Positions 26,116-35,187 of a DNA stretch of 64,000 nt are shown piece by piece. This DNA is from Cerina litoralis. Lineage in GTDB: Bacteria > Bacteroidota > Bacteroidia > Flavobacteriales > Flavobacteriaceae. The stretch is from the NCBI GenBank assembly GCA_022008415.1, contig JAIRBC010000014.1, positions 1 to 64,000 of the forward strand, read 5' to 3'. A program made the position numbers and the translations under genes. The notes below the pieces were generated by a model. That model was given only the letters and a program-made list of their open reading frames with translations. It ran no database searches and was not told the origin of the DNA. Each line of letters starts with the position of its first letter. The first letter of the stretch is position 1.

Positions 26116-26708
26116 TGGATAATCGGGATACGGACTATTTAGATCTGAACCTTCCCGATAGCGAAATTTACTATTATCCACATTTTTTGAATACTGATGA
26201 AGCCGACAGATATTTCGATATTCTTAGGACAACCGCACCTTGGCAACAAGATTTCATCACAATTTACGGGAAAAAACATCCCCAGCCCAGGCTAACGGCC
26301 CTTTTTGGTGACAAGCCCTACTCCTACTCCGGCCTTACGATGCATCCGGAACCTTTCAATTCAGAATTATTGGACATAAAGGCAAAGATTGAAGGGGCTA
26401 CCCAATTGGAGTTTAATACTTGCCTTCTTAATCTGTATCGGAATGGCAAGGACAGCAATGGATGGCATGCCGACGACGAAACGGAACTTGGCAAAAACCC
26501 TGCCATCGCCTCGTTGAGCCTAGGGCAGGAACGCATTTTTCATTTAAAACACAGATACGACAAGACACTGAAGCATAAAATTCTCTTAGAACATGGCAGT
26601 CTTTTGTTGATGCAAGGAAGTACCCAGCACCACTGGCTGCATCAAATACCCAAAACCGCCAAACCGATCAAGGAGCGTATCAATCTTACCTTTCGGGTTA
26701 TTCGGTAA
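26115..26708 (+). CDS. AlkB-like 2-oxoglutarate/Fe(II) dioxygenase
   Basis: This is a 197-residue oxygenase of the AlkB family. The iron ligands are His118 and Asp120 (GWHADDE) and His176 (HWLHQIPK). The 2-oxoglutarate-binding RINLTFR motif is at residues 188-194. AlkB enzymes remove methyl groups from 1-methyladenine and 3-methylcytosine in DNA or RNA. It is coupled to the MOSC gene (TAATG), so the pair may form a small damage-response operon. Length and motifs are complete. Confidence 0.93.
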   Translation: MDNRDTDYLDLNLPDSEIYYYPHFLNTDEADRYFDILRTTAPWQQDFITIYGKKHPQPRLTALFGDKPYSYSGLTMHPEPFNSELLDIKAKIEGATQLEFNTCLLNLYRNGKDSNGWHADDETELGKNPAIASLSLGQERIFHLKHRYDKTLKHKILLEHGSLLLMQGSTQHHWLHQIPKTAKPIKERINLTFRVIR

Positions 26709-26721
26709 AAGGTCCAATGAT

Positions 26722-27873
26722 CTACAAAGCCTTTTTTCTACCCAGAACAAAGGTGGCTCCCAGCACCACGATAGCACAGCCCAGCAAGGTCGCAAAACTA
26801 AGTTTCAACGATGCGCTTTCGGCCAAAAAACCCAAAACAACAGGTCCCGATAGAAATCCCAAATATCCCGTCCCCGCAATAAACGAGATGCCTTGGGAAG
26901 ACTCCACCCCATTAATGTTGCCCCCAATACGAAAGAGTTCGGGGATAATAACCGATAACCCAAGACCTACCATTCCAAAACCCAAGATGGCCAAATTCAT
27001 AGAGGTAGTGAGTACCAGTACATATCCAACGATGGCCAACAAAGCACCTAGGCCAACGATGCGGACCGAACCAATCCTAAGGCTAATACCATCGCCTAAA
27101 AACCTGCCCAATGTCATGGTGATCGAAAATCCCAGGAATCCGGCGCCCCAAAGTTGTTCCGGAGCCATACTCACTTCCTTTAAATACAGGCCGCTCCAAT
27201 CTATCACACCTCCCTCGCTGCCCATGATGATAAAGGATACCAATCCCAAAATTAACAAAGGCTGAAAATTTCTAAAGCTAAAGGGTTTCTTTTCTATCGG
27301 AGCCGCTTTGATAGATCTATAGTTTTTATGGAAAATATAGTTAATAACAATTACGAACGTCGCTGCCAATCCCATGTGCAATGCGGGGTTGTTTATAACG
27401 GGGATTAAAAAGCTTCCCAAACCTGCCAAAACCCCGCCCAGACTAAAAAATCCGTGGGCGGCGGACATGAACTTTTTATGGTCTTCCTTCTCAATTTCCG
27501 TAACCAAAGTATTCATGGAGATATCGGTAAACCCGTTGGCCGCACCAAAAAGAAAAAGACAAGGCATCAGTGCATAATAGCTATCTACCAAAAGGGGCAA
27601 TAGCGCCGTGATGCAAATACTGATCACTCCCATCCAGGTAGAACGTCCTACCCCTACCTTGTTGATAATTTTGGAAGCGATAGGAAAAATGGTAAAGGTT
27701 CCCAAGGCCAGGAAAAATATGGCAAATCCAAGGCTAGCATTGTCTATCTGAAGATTTTCCTTTACCAGTGGTATGTAAATGGCCCAGGTACCAAATAAAA
27801 CATTGAGACTTGCAAACACCAATGCCGGCCCTAAATACCGAGGATTTGCAAGTATAAGTTGTAGGGATTTCAT
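26722..27873 (-). CDS. MFS transporter (YbjJ-like)
   Basis: This is a 383-residue major facilitator with 12 predicted helices. The N-terminal half carries the ASLGFAIFFLALGTF and GRSTWMG segments, and AANGFTDISMNTLVTEIE is typical of the YbjJ/FucP-related branch of small transporters. The C-terminal half has GRFLGDGISLRIG. Substrate is unknown; the family includes sugar and drug carriers. It lies tail-to-tail with the AlkB gene and is separated from kynureninase by 236 bp. Confidence 0.85.
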   Translation of the reverse strand: MKSLQLILANPRYLGPALVFASLNVLFGTWAIYIPLVKENLQIDNASLGFAIFFLALGTFTIFPIASKIINKVGVGRSTWMGVISICITALLPLLVDSYYALMPCLFLFGAANGFTDISMNTLVTEIEKEDHKKFMSAAHGFFSLGGVLAGLGSFLIPVINNPALHMGLAATFVIVINYIFHKNYRSIKAAPIEKKPFSFRNFQPLLILGLVSFIIMGSEGGVIDWSGLYLKEVSMAPEQLWGAGFLGFSITMTLGRFLGDGISLRIGSVRIVGLGALLAIVGYVLVLTTSMNLAILGFGMVGLGLSVIIPELFRIGGNINGVESSQGISFIAGTGYLGFLSGPVVLGFLAESASLKLSFATLLGCAIVVLGATFVLGRKKAL

Positions 27874-27983
27874 ATAAATTTGGTCGGTTTCAATACGGCG
27901 AAGATATGGAAAAAAAGGAATCCGTGATGCAGTTTACGGTGGTGCGGTGATGCGGCATTTGGGTTCGAAATACATCCCCCTGA

Positions 27984-27998
27984 CCCCTTTCAAAGGGG
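27984..27998. repeat. CCCCTTT-C-AAAGGGG inverted repeat
   Basis: A perfect 7-bp inverted repeat with a one-base centre lies about 110 bp upstream of the MFS gene start. I believe hairpins of this G/C-run kind recur in flavobacterial intergenic DNA; no function is assigned. Confidence 0.45.
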
Positions 27999-28052
27999 GA
28001 AGCCATTCCATCAACCATCAATCTTTAACCAATTATCCTTAACCTATGGGCC

Positions 28053-28084
28053 GAACCTGAAAGTTGAAACCTGAAACCTGAAAC
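28053..28084. repeat. ACCTGAA heptamer tract
   Basis: Imperfect tandem copies of ACCTGAA/AGTTGAA lie between the kynureninase stop and the MFS start. The same heptamer forms a longer tract at 37005. Confidence 0.6.
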
Positions 28085-28109
28085 AACAGAAAATATAAAT
28101 AATCAACCA

Positions 28110-29381
28110 TCAACCCTTCCCAACGATTCCCGCCTTTAGAATCTGCCCAAATCGGTACATGTCCTCAAACGAACAATACAAAGGTGCAGGGGCCAAACGA
28201 ATAACGTTGGGTTCCCTCCAATCCGCAATCACCCCATTGTTCTTCAAATATTTAAACAACGATTTGCCTTCTCCATGGAAAAGTACGGAGAGTTGGCAAC
28301 CCCGGTCAACAGGGGTGATGATCTCAAAATTCCCCGACACCTCCTTGGCTATTGCCCGGAGCACAAATTCCAGATATCCCGTAATTTTATTCCGCTTCTC
28401 CACCAATGCCGGCATCCCCGCTTCCTCGAAAAGTTCCAAAGAGGCCAAAAATGGGGCCAAAGACAAAATAGAAGGGTTACTCAAATGCCATGCATCCGCA
28501 GTGGCTATCGGTTCAAATTCGGACTTCATTAAAAATCGGGTTTCCTTTTTCGTACCCCACCAGCCCTCAAACCTAGGAATGTCGTCCTTGTTCAAATACC
28601 TTTCATTGACAAAGATTCCCGAGGCGTTCCCCGGACCGCTGTTCAGGTACTTATAGCTGCACCAGGCCGCAAAATCCACATCCCAATCGTGCAGCTCCAA
28701 GGACACATTGCCAGCGGCATGGGCCAAATCCCATCCCACATAGGCTCCAACGGACCTACCGGCAAGGGTGATGGCCTTCATATTGAAAACCTGTCCGTTG
28801 TAATAGTTTACCCCTCCTATTAGAACCAGGGCCAGTTCTTCTCCTGTTTTATTAATCATTTCCACTACATCCTCAGTCCGCCAAAAATGTTCCCCTGGTC
28901 GTTTTTGGATTTCCACAAGCGCCTCTTTCGGATCCAAGCCGTGAAACTTCAGTTGGCTTTGCAACATATATTGATCGGATGGAAAGGCCTTTTCCTCACA
29001 GATAATTTTATAGCGTTTCCCATTAGGCCGATAAAAGGACACCATCAGTAAATGCAGGTTTACCGTTAGGGTATTCATTACGGATACCTCTTGGGGCTTG
29101 GCACCGACTATCTTGGCTAAAGGCACGGACAAACGTTCGTGGTAATCCCACCACGGTTTTTTTGCATGGAAATGGCCCTCGACCGCCAGCGAGGCCCAAT
29201 CGTCCATAACGGCATCCACGTAGCTTGGGCTTCGTTTGGGCTGTAGCCCCAAGGAATTCCCGGCAAAATAAATGACTTCATTCCCGTTTACCTTGGGAAA
29301 GTGAAATTCCGAACGATATTCTTTCAATTTATCACTCGTATCCATTTGTCGGGCAAATGCCAAGGTGTTTTGAAACTGCAT
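28110..29381 (-). CDS. kynU: kynureninase
   Basis: The 423 residues are a full kynureninase of fold-type I PLP enzymes. Readable parts are YFAGNSLGLQPK near the N-terminus, the AHAAGN segment with the cofactor-binding Asp in GWDLAHAAGN, and the Schiff-base Lys in WCSYKYLNSGPG. The GIFVNE and SNPSILSLAPF segments follow. It cleaves kynurenine to anthranilate and alanine, and 3-hydroxykynurenine to 3-hydroxyanthranilate, in tryptophan breakdown or NAD synthesis. No other kynurenine gene is adjacent in the window. Confidence 0.95.
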   Translation of the reverse strand: MQFQNTLAFARQMDTSDKLKEYRSEFHFPKVNGNEVIYFAGNSLGLQPKRSPSYVDAVMDDWASLAVEGHFHAKKPWWDYHERLSVPLAKIVGAKPQEVSVMNTLTVNLHLLMVSFYRPNGKRYKIICEEKAFPSDQYMLQSQLKFHGLDPKEALVEIQKRPGEHFWRTEDVVEMINKTGEELALVLIGGVNYYNGQVFNMKAITLAGRSVGAYVGWDLAHAAGNVSLELHDWDVDFAAWCSYKYLNSGPGNASGIFVNERYLNKDDIPRFEGWWGTKKETRFLMKSEFEPIATADAWHLSNPSILSLAPFLASLELFEEAGMPALVEKRNKITGYLEFVLRAIAKEVSGNFEIITPVDRGCQLSVLFHGEGKSLFKYLKNNGVIADWREPNVIRLAPAPLYCSFEDMYRFGQILKAGIVGKG

Positions 29382-29560
29382 AGCTTATTTTTATTCAAAA
29401 TTAAGAATTATAGTCGCATATTGAGCGAAGTCGTAATACTTCTGCACATACCTCAACATTGCTTCGACTACCAGCTCAAAAGATCTATTCTGGCGGGTTC
29501 TCGGCATAGCGCCTATAACATGATGCGCCCAAGAAGATAAATACAGTCCTTATTTCAAAA

Positions 29561-29588
29561 TTGGTAAGGATTTAAAAAACTATTTTTG
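29561..29588 (+). promoter_or_regulatory. Bacteroidota-type promoter of the O-methyltransferase
   Basis: TATTTTTG at 29581-29588 fits the -7 consensus TAnnTTTG exactly, and TTG at 29561-29563 stands 17 bp before it, as the -33 element should. Transcription would begin near 29595, about 15 bp before the ATG. Confidence 0.6.
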
Positions 29589-29609
29589 TAAGACCCTAGC
29601 ACCAATTTT

Positions 29610-30251
29610 ATGCATTTTTTATCACCCCTACTTGAAAATTATATCGCTGATAACTCCCAAGAAGAACCAGAATTACTTAAAGAACTTACCAGGGAAACCC
29701 ACCTTAAGGTCCTTAGACCACGAATGATTACCGGGCATTTTCAAGGCAGGGTTTTGAGCATGTTGTCCAAAATTATCAATCCCTCGGCTATTTTGGAGAT
29801 AGGAACCTATACGGGATATTCGGCGCTGTGTTTAGCCGAAGGACTTAGGAAAGAAGGCCGTTTGCACACGATCGATATTAACGAAGAACTTTGCGATATA
29901 CAACAGCGATATTTCCTGAGGAGCGGGTTCGCTCCCCAGATCGTGCAGCATATCGGGGATGCTTTAGACATAATCCCGACCTTGGACACCGTTTTTGACC
30001 TTGTCTTTATCGATGCGGAAAAAACGAGCTATGATGACTACTTTGAAGCCGTTATAAAAAAAACGCGCCCTGGCAGCATTATTCTGTCGGACAACGTATT
30101 GTGGTCGGGAAAGGTAGTGGAGCCATTGGACGCAAAGGATAAGGCCACCGAGTCGCTCTTAAAATACAACTCAAAACTTAAAAATGATCAAAGGATAGAG
30201 ACGGTCGTATTACCTATCCGGGATGGACTTACTCTGAGTAGGGTGGTCTAA
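29610..30251 (+). CDS. class I SAM-dependent O-methyltransferase
   Basis: The 213 residues match the caffeoyl-CoA/catechol O-methyltransferase-like family common in bacteria. Motif I is ILEIGTYTGYSALCLAEGL, and the acidic metal-binding FIDAEKTSYDDYF follows, then LSDNVLWSGKV. The C-terminal DGLTLSRVV is the usual strand. The methyl acceptor is unknown. It ends convergently, overlapping the PAP2 gene stop by 23 bp, and is preceded by a good promoter. Confidence 0.92.
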   Translation: MHFLSPLLENYIADNSQEEPELLKELTRETHLKVLRPRMITGHFQGRVLSMLSKIINPSAILEIGTYTGYSALCLAEGLRKEGRLHTIDINEELCDIQQRYFLRSGFAPQIVQHIGDALDIIPTLDTVFDLVFIDAEKTSYDDYFEAVIKKTRPGSIILSDNVLWSGKVVEPLDAKDKATESLLKYNSKLKNDQRIETVVLPIRDGLTLSRVV

Positions 30252-30789
30252 ATTTCTGATGGAGGGTAAAAAACAAGAACGCGCATAGCGTGCCCACCAA
30301 GGCTCCAACTATTAGGTCTAAGGGATAATGCACCCCCACATAGATACGGCTTAAAGAAAATAGCAGGGGCCACAGATAGAAAACCCAGATCCATTTAAAT
30401 TTTTTTCGGAGAAAAAGGACTACCAAGGTGGTCAAACAAAAGGAAGCGGCGGCATGGCCCGAAAAAAAACTATAGCCTCCCGGGCTCGTTACGATCCGGA
30501 TAAGGGTATTTAAATTGGGATCGCTACTGGGCCGCAACCTTGCGACGAATGTTTTGGTTACTTGCATAAGTGCAAGTACCACCAACACTGCCGAACCAAT
30601 GGTGGCTACGACCGAAAATGCTTCCTTTTTCCTATAGTTAAGGTAAATAAGAACAAAAAATAGTAGATATATGGGAATCCAAGATAAACCATTGGTCACG
30701 ACGTACCAAAAACCGTCATATTTCTCAATACCAAGACCGTTGAGGTAAATAAAAGCATCCCGGTCCCACTCCAATAATTTATCGAACAT
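30229..30789 (-). CDS. PAP2 family membrane phosphatase
   Basis: The 186 residues with several membrane helices carry the three phosphatase motifs: KTFVARLRP, FFSGHAAASF and SRIYVGVHYPLD. The His and Asp/Arg residues of a type 2 phosphatidic acid phosphatase are all present. Likely substrates are undecaprenyl diphosphate, phosphatidylglycerol phosphate or similar lipids at the outer face of the inner membrane. It starts 5 bp after tatA in the same direction. Confidence 0.93.
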   Translation of the reverse strand: MFDKLLEWDRDAFIYLNGLGIEKYDGFWYVVTNGLSWIPIYLLFFVLIYLNYRKKEAFSVVATIGSAVLVVLALMQVTKTFVARLRPSSDPNLNTLIRIVTSPGGYSFFSGHAAASFCLTTLVVLFLRKKFKWIWVFYLWPLLFSLSRIYVGVHYPLDLIVGALVGTLCAFLFFTLHQKFRPPYSE

Positions 30790-30794
30790 GGGGG

Positions 30795-31121
30795 CTATTT
30801 TCTTTTCACCACTCCTGTGACCTCATCTACATCTTTCTTTACCTCGTCTATCCCTTTCTTTACGTCGTTGGTAAAACTAGATTCGATGTTCTCCTTTACC
30901 TTGTCTATACTATTTTTAATATCCTTGGTAAAGCTGGTATCGATACCCTGTTTCTCGGCACTTTTTTGAATTTCACTTTTAATGTCGTCCGTAGCATCTT
31001 TCAACTGGCGCATTCCTTTCCCCAATCCTCTGGCAATTTCCGGAATTTTATCCGCACCAAATACCATGACCACGATAAACATGATAAAGAAAATTTCAGC
31101 TCCGCTTATAAATAAAAACAT
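30795..31121 (-). CDS. tatA: twin-arginine translocase TatA/E-type subunit
   Basis: The 108 residues have one N-terminal membrane helix (EIFFIMFIVVMVF), the FGADKIPEIARGLGKG hinge and an amphipathic helix, as in TatA. The C-terminal half is a charged tail with two repeated segments (TKDIKNSIDKVKENI and TNDVKKGIDEVKKDV), longer than usual. TatA builds the protein-conducting part of the Tat pathway. A possible Tat client is encoded at 46899. A minus-strand TATATTTG box about 110 bp upstream may be its promoter. Confidence 0.93.
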   Translation of the reverse strand: MFLFISGAEIFFIMFIVVMVFGADKIPEIARGLGKGMRQLKDATDDIKSEIQKSAEKQGIDTSFTKDIKNSIDKVKENIESSFTNDVKKGIDEVKKDVDEVTGVVKRK

Positions 31122-31230
31122 AAAAGATATTTTTGGGTTGGTGATAAGTTAAGCAATAATCGTGGTATAATCCAATACGTCATTCAGCTTTAGCTCAACA
31201 CTGGTATTCCGTAATAATGAATCGGTCTAA

Positions 31231-31238
31231 CAAATATA
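31231..31238 (-). promoter_or_regulatory. possible -7 box (TATATTTG) for tatA-PAP2
   Basis: On the minus strand this reads TATATTTG, an exact match to the Bacteroidota -7 consensus. The distance to the tatA ATG is about 110 bp. A matching -33 TTG at the right spacing is not clear. Confidence 0.4.
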
Positions 31239-31302
31239 ACGACAAGTTTGGCAGGAAATAAAAAATTTGCAAAAATAAATCGAGGGCGGGGGTGTTGACG
31301 GT

Positions 31303-33612
31303 TTAATTCCCCTTTAACCCCTCTTTAAACAGTTCAAAATCCGATTCTACCTCTTTTTTGGGCCAGGAGTTGTTGCTGACATCTATATCGGCGGTTTCGG
31401 CTTTTGGATCTATTTGGATTCCCACTAATTTTTTTTGGGTGGTCAATACACGTTTATACTCCTTGTCGTTCAATCTCCAGATTTCCGGCGGATAGGTCAT
31501 ATTTTCCTTGCTGCCGTCTGCGTATGTATATTCTACGATCAAGGGCATGGGCAAACCACCGGGCTTGTTGAATGTAACTTCATAAAAATATTTTGGGTTT
31601 AAGGCCTTTGCCCGTTCTTCGGCAGTTAAATGATCCATCATGTACTCCTTTAATGTTGTGGAAGATTCCTCTGGAGATTTCCCCATTGCACTGGTAGCGG
31701 CATCCATAGACTCGGCTTCTTCCAAATAGACCAAGGGTTTTAAATTGGTTTCCTTAAGGTTTCGTTCGGCCAAGTACTCCTTCATCCTCTTGTTGGGGGT
31801 ATTGCTCACATAATATTTCTTAACATCCTTAATCCCAATATCTACATAATCGGTGGTGTAAAACCACCCCCTCCAATACCAATCCAAATCTACAGCGGAA
31901 GCGTCTTCCATAGTACGAAAAAAATCCTCCGGGGTAGGATGCTTAAACTCCCACCGCTTGGCATAGGTCTTAAACGCATAGTCGAACAGTTCCCTACCCA
32001 TAACGGTTTCCCTAAGGATGTTAAGGGCAGTAGCTGGCTTGCCGTATGCGTTGGACCCCAGATAGTGCACATTCTCGGGATTGGACATAATCGGGGCCAT
32101 GGTGCTTTGGTCCCCTGCCATATACGGAACTATTTTATAAGGATCTCCCCTTCTGGAAGGGTATCGCTTTAACGGCTCGATAACCTCCGGATAATTCTTT
32201 CCAAACTCCTGTTCGGTCATGTATTGCATAAACGAATTCAATCCTTCGTCCATCCAGCCCCATTGGCGTTCATCCGAATTCACGATCATGGGAAAGAAAT
32301 TATGCCCCACCTCATGGATAATCACACTTATCATCCCAAATTTGACTTGATCGGAATAGCTCCCATCTTCATTAGGCCTCCCATGGTTCCAACAAATCAT
32401 TGGGTACTCCATCCCTTGGTTCTTGGCATGTACTGAAACCGCTTTGGGATAAGGGTACTCAAAAGTGTGGGATGAATAGGATTTTAGGGTATAGGCCACT
32501 ACTCTGGTTGAGTAATCGCCCCAAAGGGGATTGCCTTCCTTGGGGTATAGGGAAACGGCCATAACACTGCTATTGCCCATTTTCACTGCTTGCATATCCC
32601 AAATAAACTTACGGGAACTGGCAAACGCAAAATCCCTGACATTTTCGGCCTTTAATTTCCAAGTCTTGGTCTTGTTCGAAAAACTCTTTTCGGCAGCTTC
32701 GGCTTCTTGCTGGGTAACGATCAAGACAGGCTTGTCAAAAGATTTTTTAGCGAGTTCATATCGCTGCATCATTTCTTTTGAAAAAACCTCTTTTCTATTT
32801 TGAAGAGTTCCGGTTCCATCCAAAATATGGTCCGCAGGCACCGTAATATTCACCTCGTAGTTCCCAAACGGTAGGGCAAACTCCCCATTTCCCCAAAATT
32901 GGTGGTTTTGCCAACCTTCTACATCGCTATACACGGCCATCCTAGGAAAAAACTGGGCCATTACATAAGCCCTGTTCCCATCTTCCGGGAAATATTCATA
33001 ACCCGATCTTGCGCGACTAATGGTATGATCGGGAATGTTATACCACCATTTTATGGAGATTGAGACCTGTTCCTTACTTTTAAGGGGTTGGGGAATATCT
33101 ACCCTCATCATGGTCTGGTTTACCACATGCGGCAACGGATTACCCTTGCTATCCCTTACGTACTCTATATTGAATCCTCCATCGAACGGTGCCGTCATAT
33201 AATCCTTTACAAAATTTTTGGGACTGTCATACATGGGTACCGTGGTCCCGTTCCGCAATGGGGATTTAGAATCCTTGGAACGAACGTTTTGGTCTAATTG
33301 TAGCCAAAGAAACTCAAGGCTTTCGGGAGAATTATTGGTATAGGTTATGGTTTCCTCGCCATAGAGCTTTGCATTTCTATCATCCAAGGTAACATCGATC
33401 TTATAGTCGGCCTGTTGTTGATAGTATGCAGGACCCGGCGCACCCGATGCCGTACGGAACATGTTGGGCGTTGAGAATTCATCGTACATTTGCCTGAATT
33501 TGCTCTGGTTGTAATGACCCTGGTCCTTTTCATTGCCACCCTTTTCTTGTGCTATTCCAATAAATGGCAACATACAAAAAAGTAAAATATAGCTGCAACC
33601 GCTTACTCTCAT
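31303..33612 (-). CDS. M1 family metallopeptidase, exported
   Basis: I start at ATG 33612 because it gives a clean signal peptide (MRVSGCSYILLFCMLPFIGIAQ). The earlier ATG at 33669 would add 19 residues ahead of it. The 769-residue product has the M1 N-terminal beta domain and the zinc site HEVGHNFFP with the third ligand Glu in WMDEGLNSF. Its C-terminal part is typical of the flavobacterial M1 subfamily. It should trim peptides in the periplasm or at the surface. A DUF6702-like gene lies 60 bp upstream in the same direction, an arrangement common in this family. Confidence 0.93.
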   Translation of the reverse strand: MRVSGCSYILLFCMLPFIGIAQEKGGNEKDQGHYNQSKFRQMYDEFSTPNMFRTASGAPGPAYYQQQADYKIDVTLDDRNAKLYGEETITYTNNSPESLEFLWLQLDQNVRSKDSKSPLRNGTTVPMYDSPKNFVKDYMTAPFDGGFNIEYVRDSKGNPLPHVVNQTMMRVDIPQPLKSKEQVSISIKWWYNIPDHTISRARSGYEYFPEDGNRAYVMAQFFPRMAVYSDVEGWQNHQFWGNGEFALPFGNYEVNITVPADHILDGTGTLQNRKEVFSKEMMQRYELAKKSFDKPVLIVTQQEAEAAEKSFSNKTKTWKLKAENVRDFAFASSRKFIWDMQAVKMGNSSVMAVSLYPKEGNPLWGDYSTRVVAYTLKSYSSHTFEYPYPKAVSVHAKNQGMEYPMICWNHGRPNEDGSYSDQVKFGMISVIIHEVGHNFFPMIVNSDERQWGWMDEGLNSFMQYMTEQEFGKNYPEVIEPLKRYPSRRGDPYKIVPYMAGDQSTMAPIMSNPENVHYLGSNAYGKPATALNILRETVMGRELFDYAFKTYAKRWEFKHPTPEDFFRTMEDASAVDLDWYWRGWFYTTDYVDIGIKDVKKYYVSNTPNKRMKEYLAERNLKETNLKPLVYLEEAESMDAATSAMGKSPEESSTTLKEYMMDHLTAEERAKALNPKYFYEVTFNKPGGLPMPLIVEYTYADGSKENMTYPPEIWRLNDKEYKRVLTTQKKLVGIQIDPKAETADIDVSNNSWPKKEVESDFELFKEGLKGN

Positions 33613-33672
33613 AATTACTGGAATTTTGGAGGGCGAAAAATAACATTTTTTTAAAGAATTGTTGGCCAAATG

Positions 33673-34179
33673 TTATAATTTTAACGTTCCCTTATTGCTC
33701 TCCTTAACCAATAAAAAGCTCTTTTTTTTGCCATTCCATTTAAAATTGACGACATTCTGCTGTTCTTCAAAAACATCGGTCAGCAGCTCGTTCTGTATTT
33801 CTATGGAACTGGCCTTGGCCAGTTTTGCTTTCGGAATCTCCAGATAGCAAACGACCATATCGGTATCGTACCGCTTACCCAAGAAAGTGCACCTCCTTTC
33901 CTTGCCGTCTACCCTTACCAGCAATTTTGCTCTAAAATACTTAGCTATAAAGCTATCGGTCGCTTGATCCTCCTCGGGGGTATTTAGTTTGGCTTTAAGG
34001 CCATAACGCTCTTCCAAGACCCTATCCATATCATCAATAAAAATACGGGTGGTAATCTGAAGGGCGTCATCTTTTTGTGAATAATTTACGGTGGTAACGC
34101 TTACGTAATATTTATGTGCCGACGTAAATGCAAACAGGGGCAAGAGAAGCAGAAGGGCCAATCTATTTTTTACTTTCAT
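33673..34179 (-). CDS. DUF6702 family secreted protein
   Basis: The ATG at 34179 gives a signal peptide (MKVKNRLALLLLLPLFAFTSA) and a 168-residue product; longer starts add an unlikely leader. The mature part begins HKYYVSVTTVNY and includes TRIFIDDMDRVLEERYG. These are features I recognise from the DUF6702 family found next to M1 peptidases in flavobacteria. It is probably a periplasmic or membrane-associated partner of the peptidase, but its activity is unknown. Confidence 0.85.
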   Translation of the reverse strand: MKVKNRLALLLLLPLFAFTSAHKYYVSVTTVNYSQKDDALQITTRIFIDDMDRVLEERYGLKAKLNTPEEDQATDSFIAKYFRAKLLVRVDGKERRCTFLGKRYDTDMVVCYLEIPKAKLAKASSIEIQNELLTDVFEEQQNVVNFKWNGKKKSFLLVKESNKGTLKL

Positions 34180-34344
34180 AGTTTTTTCGTTCAACATAAA
34201 CGGTTTGCGGTAGAGACGCAATGCTTTGTGTCTCAAAAGTTCAATTTATTTTCGTTCCAAATACCAAAAGAAAACGCAATTTGATCAGCTTTGACGGTTT
34301 TTATTTAATCCACATCGTTTTTTCTCAGAGGCCGATCCCTAGGG

Positions 34345-35148
34345 CTACGGAGATTTCGTCAACGTGAGATACTCTCCTTCCTTCACTTTAAAAAACTCCA
34401 ACAATTGCAATTTATCGTCACGATCCATCAAATCCTTGAACTCGGGATCCACCTCGCAAAAATATAGGAAATCGTTTATTTTGGTATTTGGAATTTTTAA
34501 GGTTGATATTAAAAGGGAATCCGTATAAAAACGTTCCAATTGCTCCATTTCCTTCTGTTGGTAGTCCCGTGCAACCCGCTTTCGCAACATTAAAGTACGG
34601 CCCGATAGCCAATTGATGGCGGGATCCATGCAGATGGAAGTGCCTTTAAAATCCCACGTTTTGGCCGTGTAAAGTAGGCGTTCGCTTTGGGTTCTGGGAA
34701 TCACATAAGCATTGGGCAAACCCAAGGTCGAAGCTGTGACTACGGATTCGGGTTTGACATCCCTTTTCAAATCCCCAACAAGACCATAGGGCATCAGCAC
34801 CACCTCGTCCAGTTGGGTGATGGTTTCTTCCAAGGGGACCAATAGAAACTTGGATGTCAATATGTCGTAAGAAACCACTATCTCCATGCGTTTAAACTGC
34901 ACCGCGGAAAAGATCAAGGTGTCTTGAAACCTAACGGGAATTGTAAAATACCCGTTAGTATCAGTAATAGTAGATTTCTTGTTGTTGATATTTACCACAT
35001 AGACATCAGACACTTGCCTGTCCGGATTCTGAACCCTACCTGCCAGCTTTTGCGTAAAATTCTGACCGTGGAGAAGTACGGGAAATAAAAGTACTCCCAG
35101 AAAAAATACGATATGTCTTTGTGCTAAAATCATAATTTTATTCAACAC
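34345..35148 (-). CDS. orphan CarboxypepD_reg-like secreted protein (1)
   Basis: The 267-residue exported protein has a signal peptide and then a CarboxypepD_reg-like beta domain (KLAGRVQNPDRQVSDVYVV, TDTNGYFTIPV). This is followed by ITQLDEVVLMPYG, the sequence at which a TonB receptor plug would begin. Instead of a barrel it ends in a helical region (RTLMLRKRVAR and IPNTKINDFLYFCEVD). The two upstream genes (35188 and 35978) have the same plan. Such proteins occur beside, but not inside, TonB-dependent transporters; a role in cell-surface assembly or signalling is possible and unproved. Confidence 0.85.
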   Translation of the reverse strand: MLNKIMILAQRHIVFFLGVLLFPVLLHGQNFTQKLAGRVQNPDRQVSDVYVVNINNKKSTITDTNGYFTIPVRFQDTLIFSAVQFKRMEIVVSYDILTSKFLLVPLEETITQLDEVVLMPYGLVGDLKRDVKPESVVTASTLGLPNAYVIPRTQSERLLYTAKTWDFKGTSICMDPAINWLSGRTLMLRKRVARDYQQKEMEQLERFYTDSLLISTLKIPNTKINDFLYFCEVDPEFKDLMDRDDKLQLLEFFKVKEGEYLTLTKSP

Positions 35149-35187
35149 TAAAAAACTCCCACTTTGGAGTGAGGGAACAGGCTGTAA

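Noticed and set aside
26717-27265. 182-residue plus-strand frame antisense to the MFS gene
   Set aside because: Pro/Lys/Ser-rich shadow of the MFS coding sequence.
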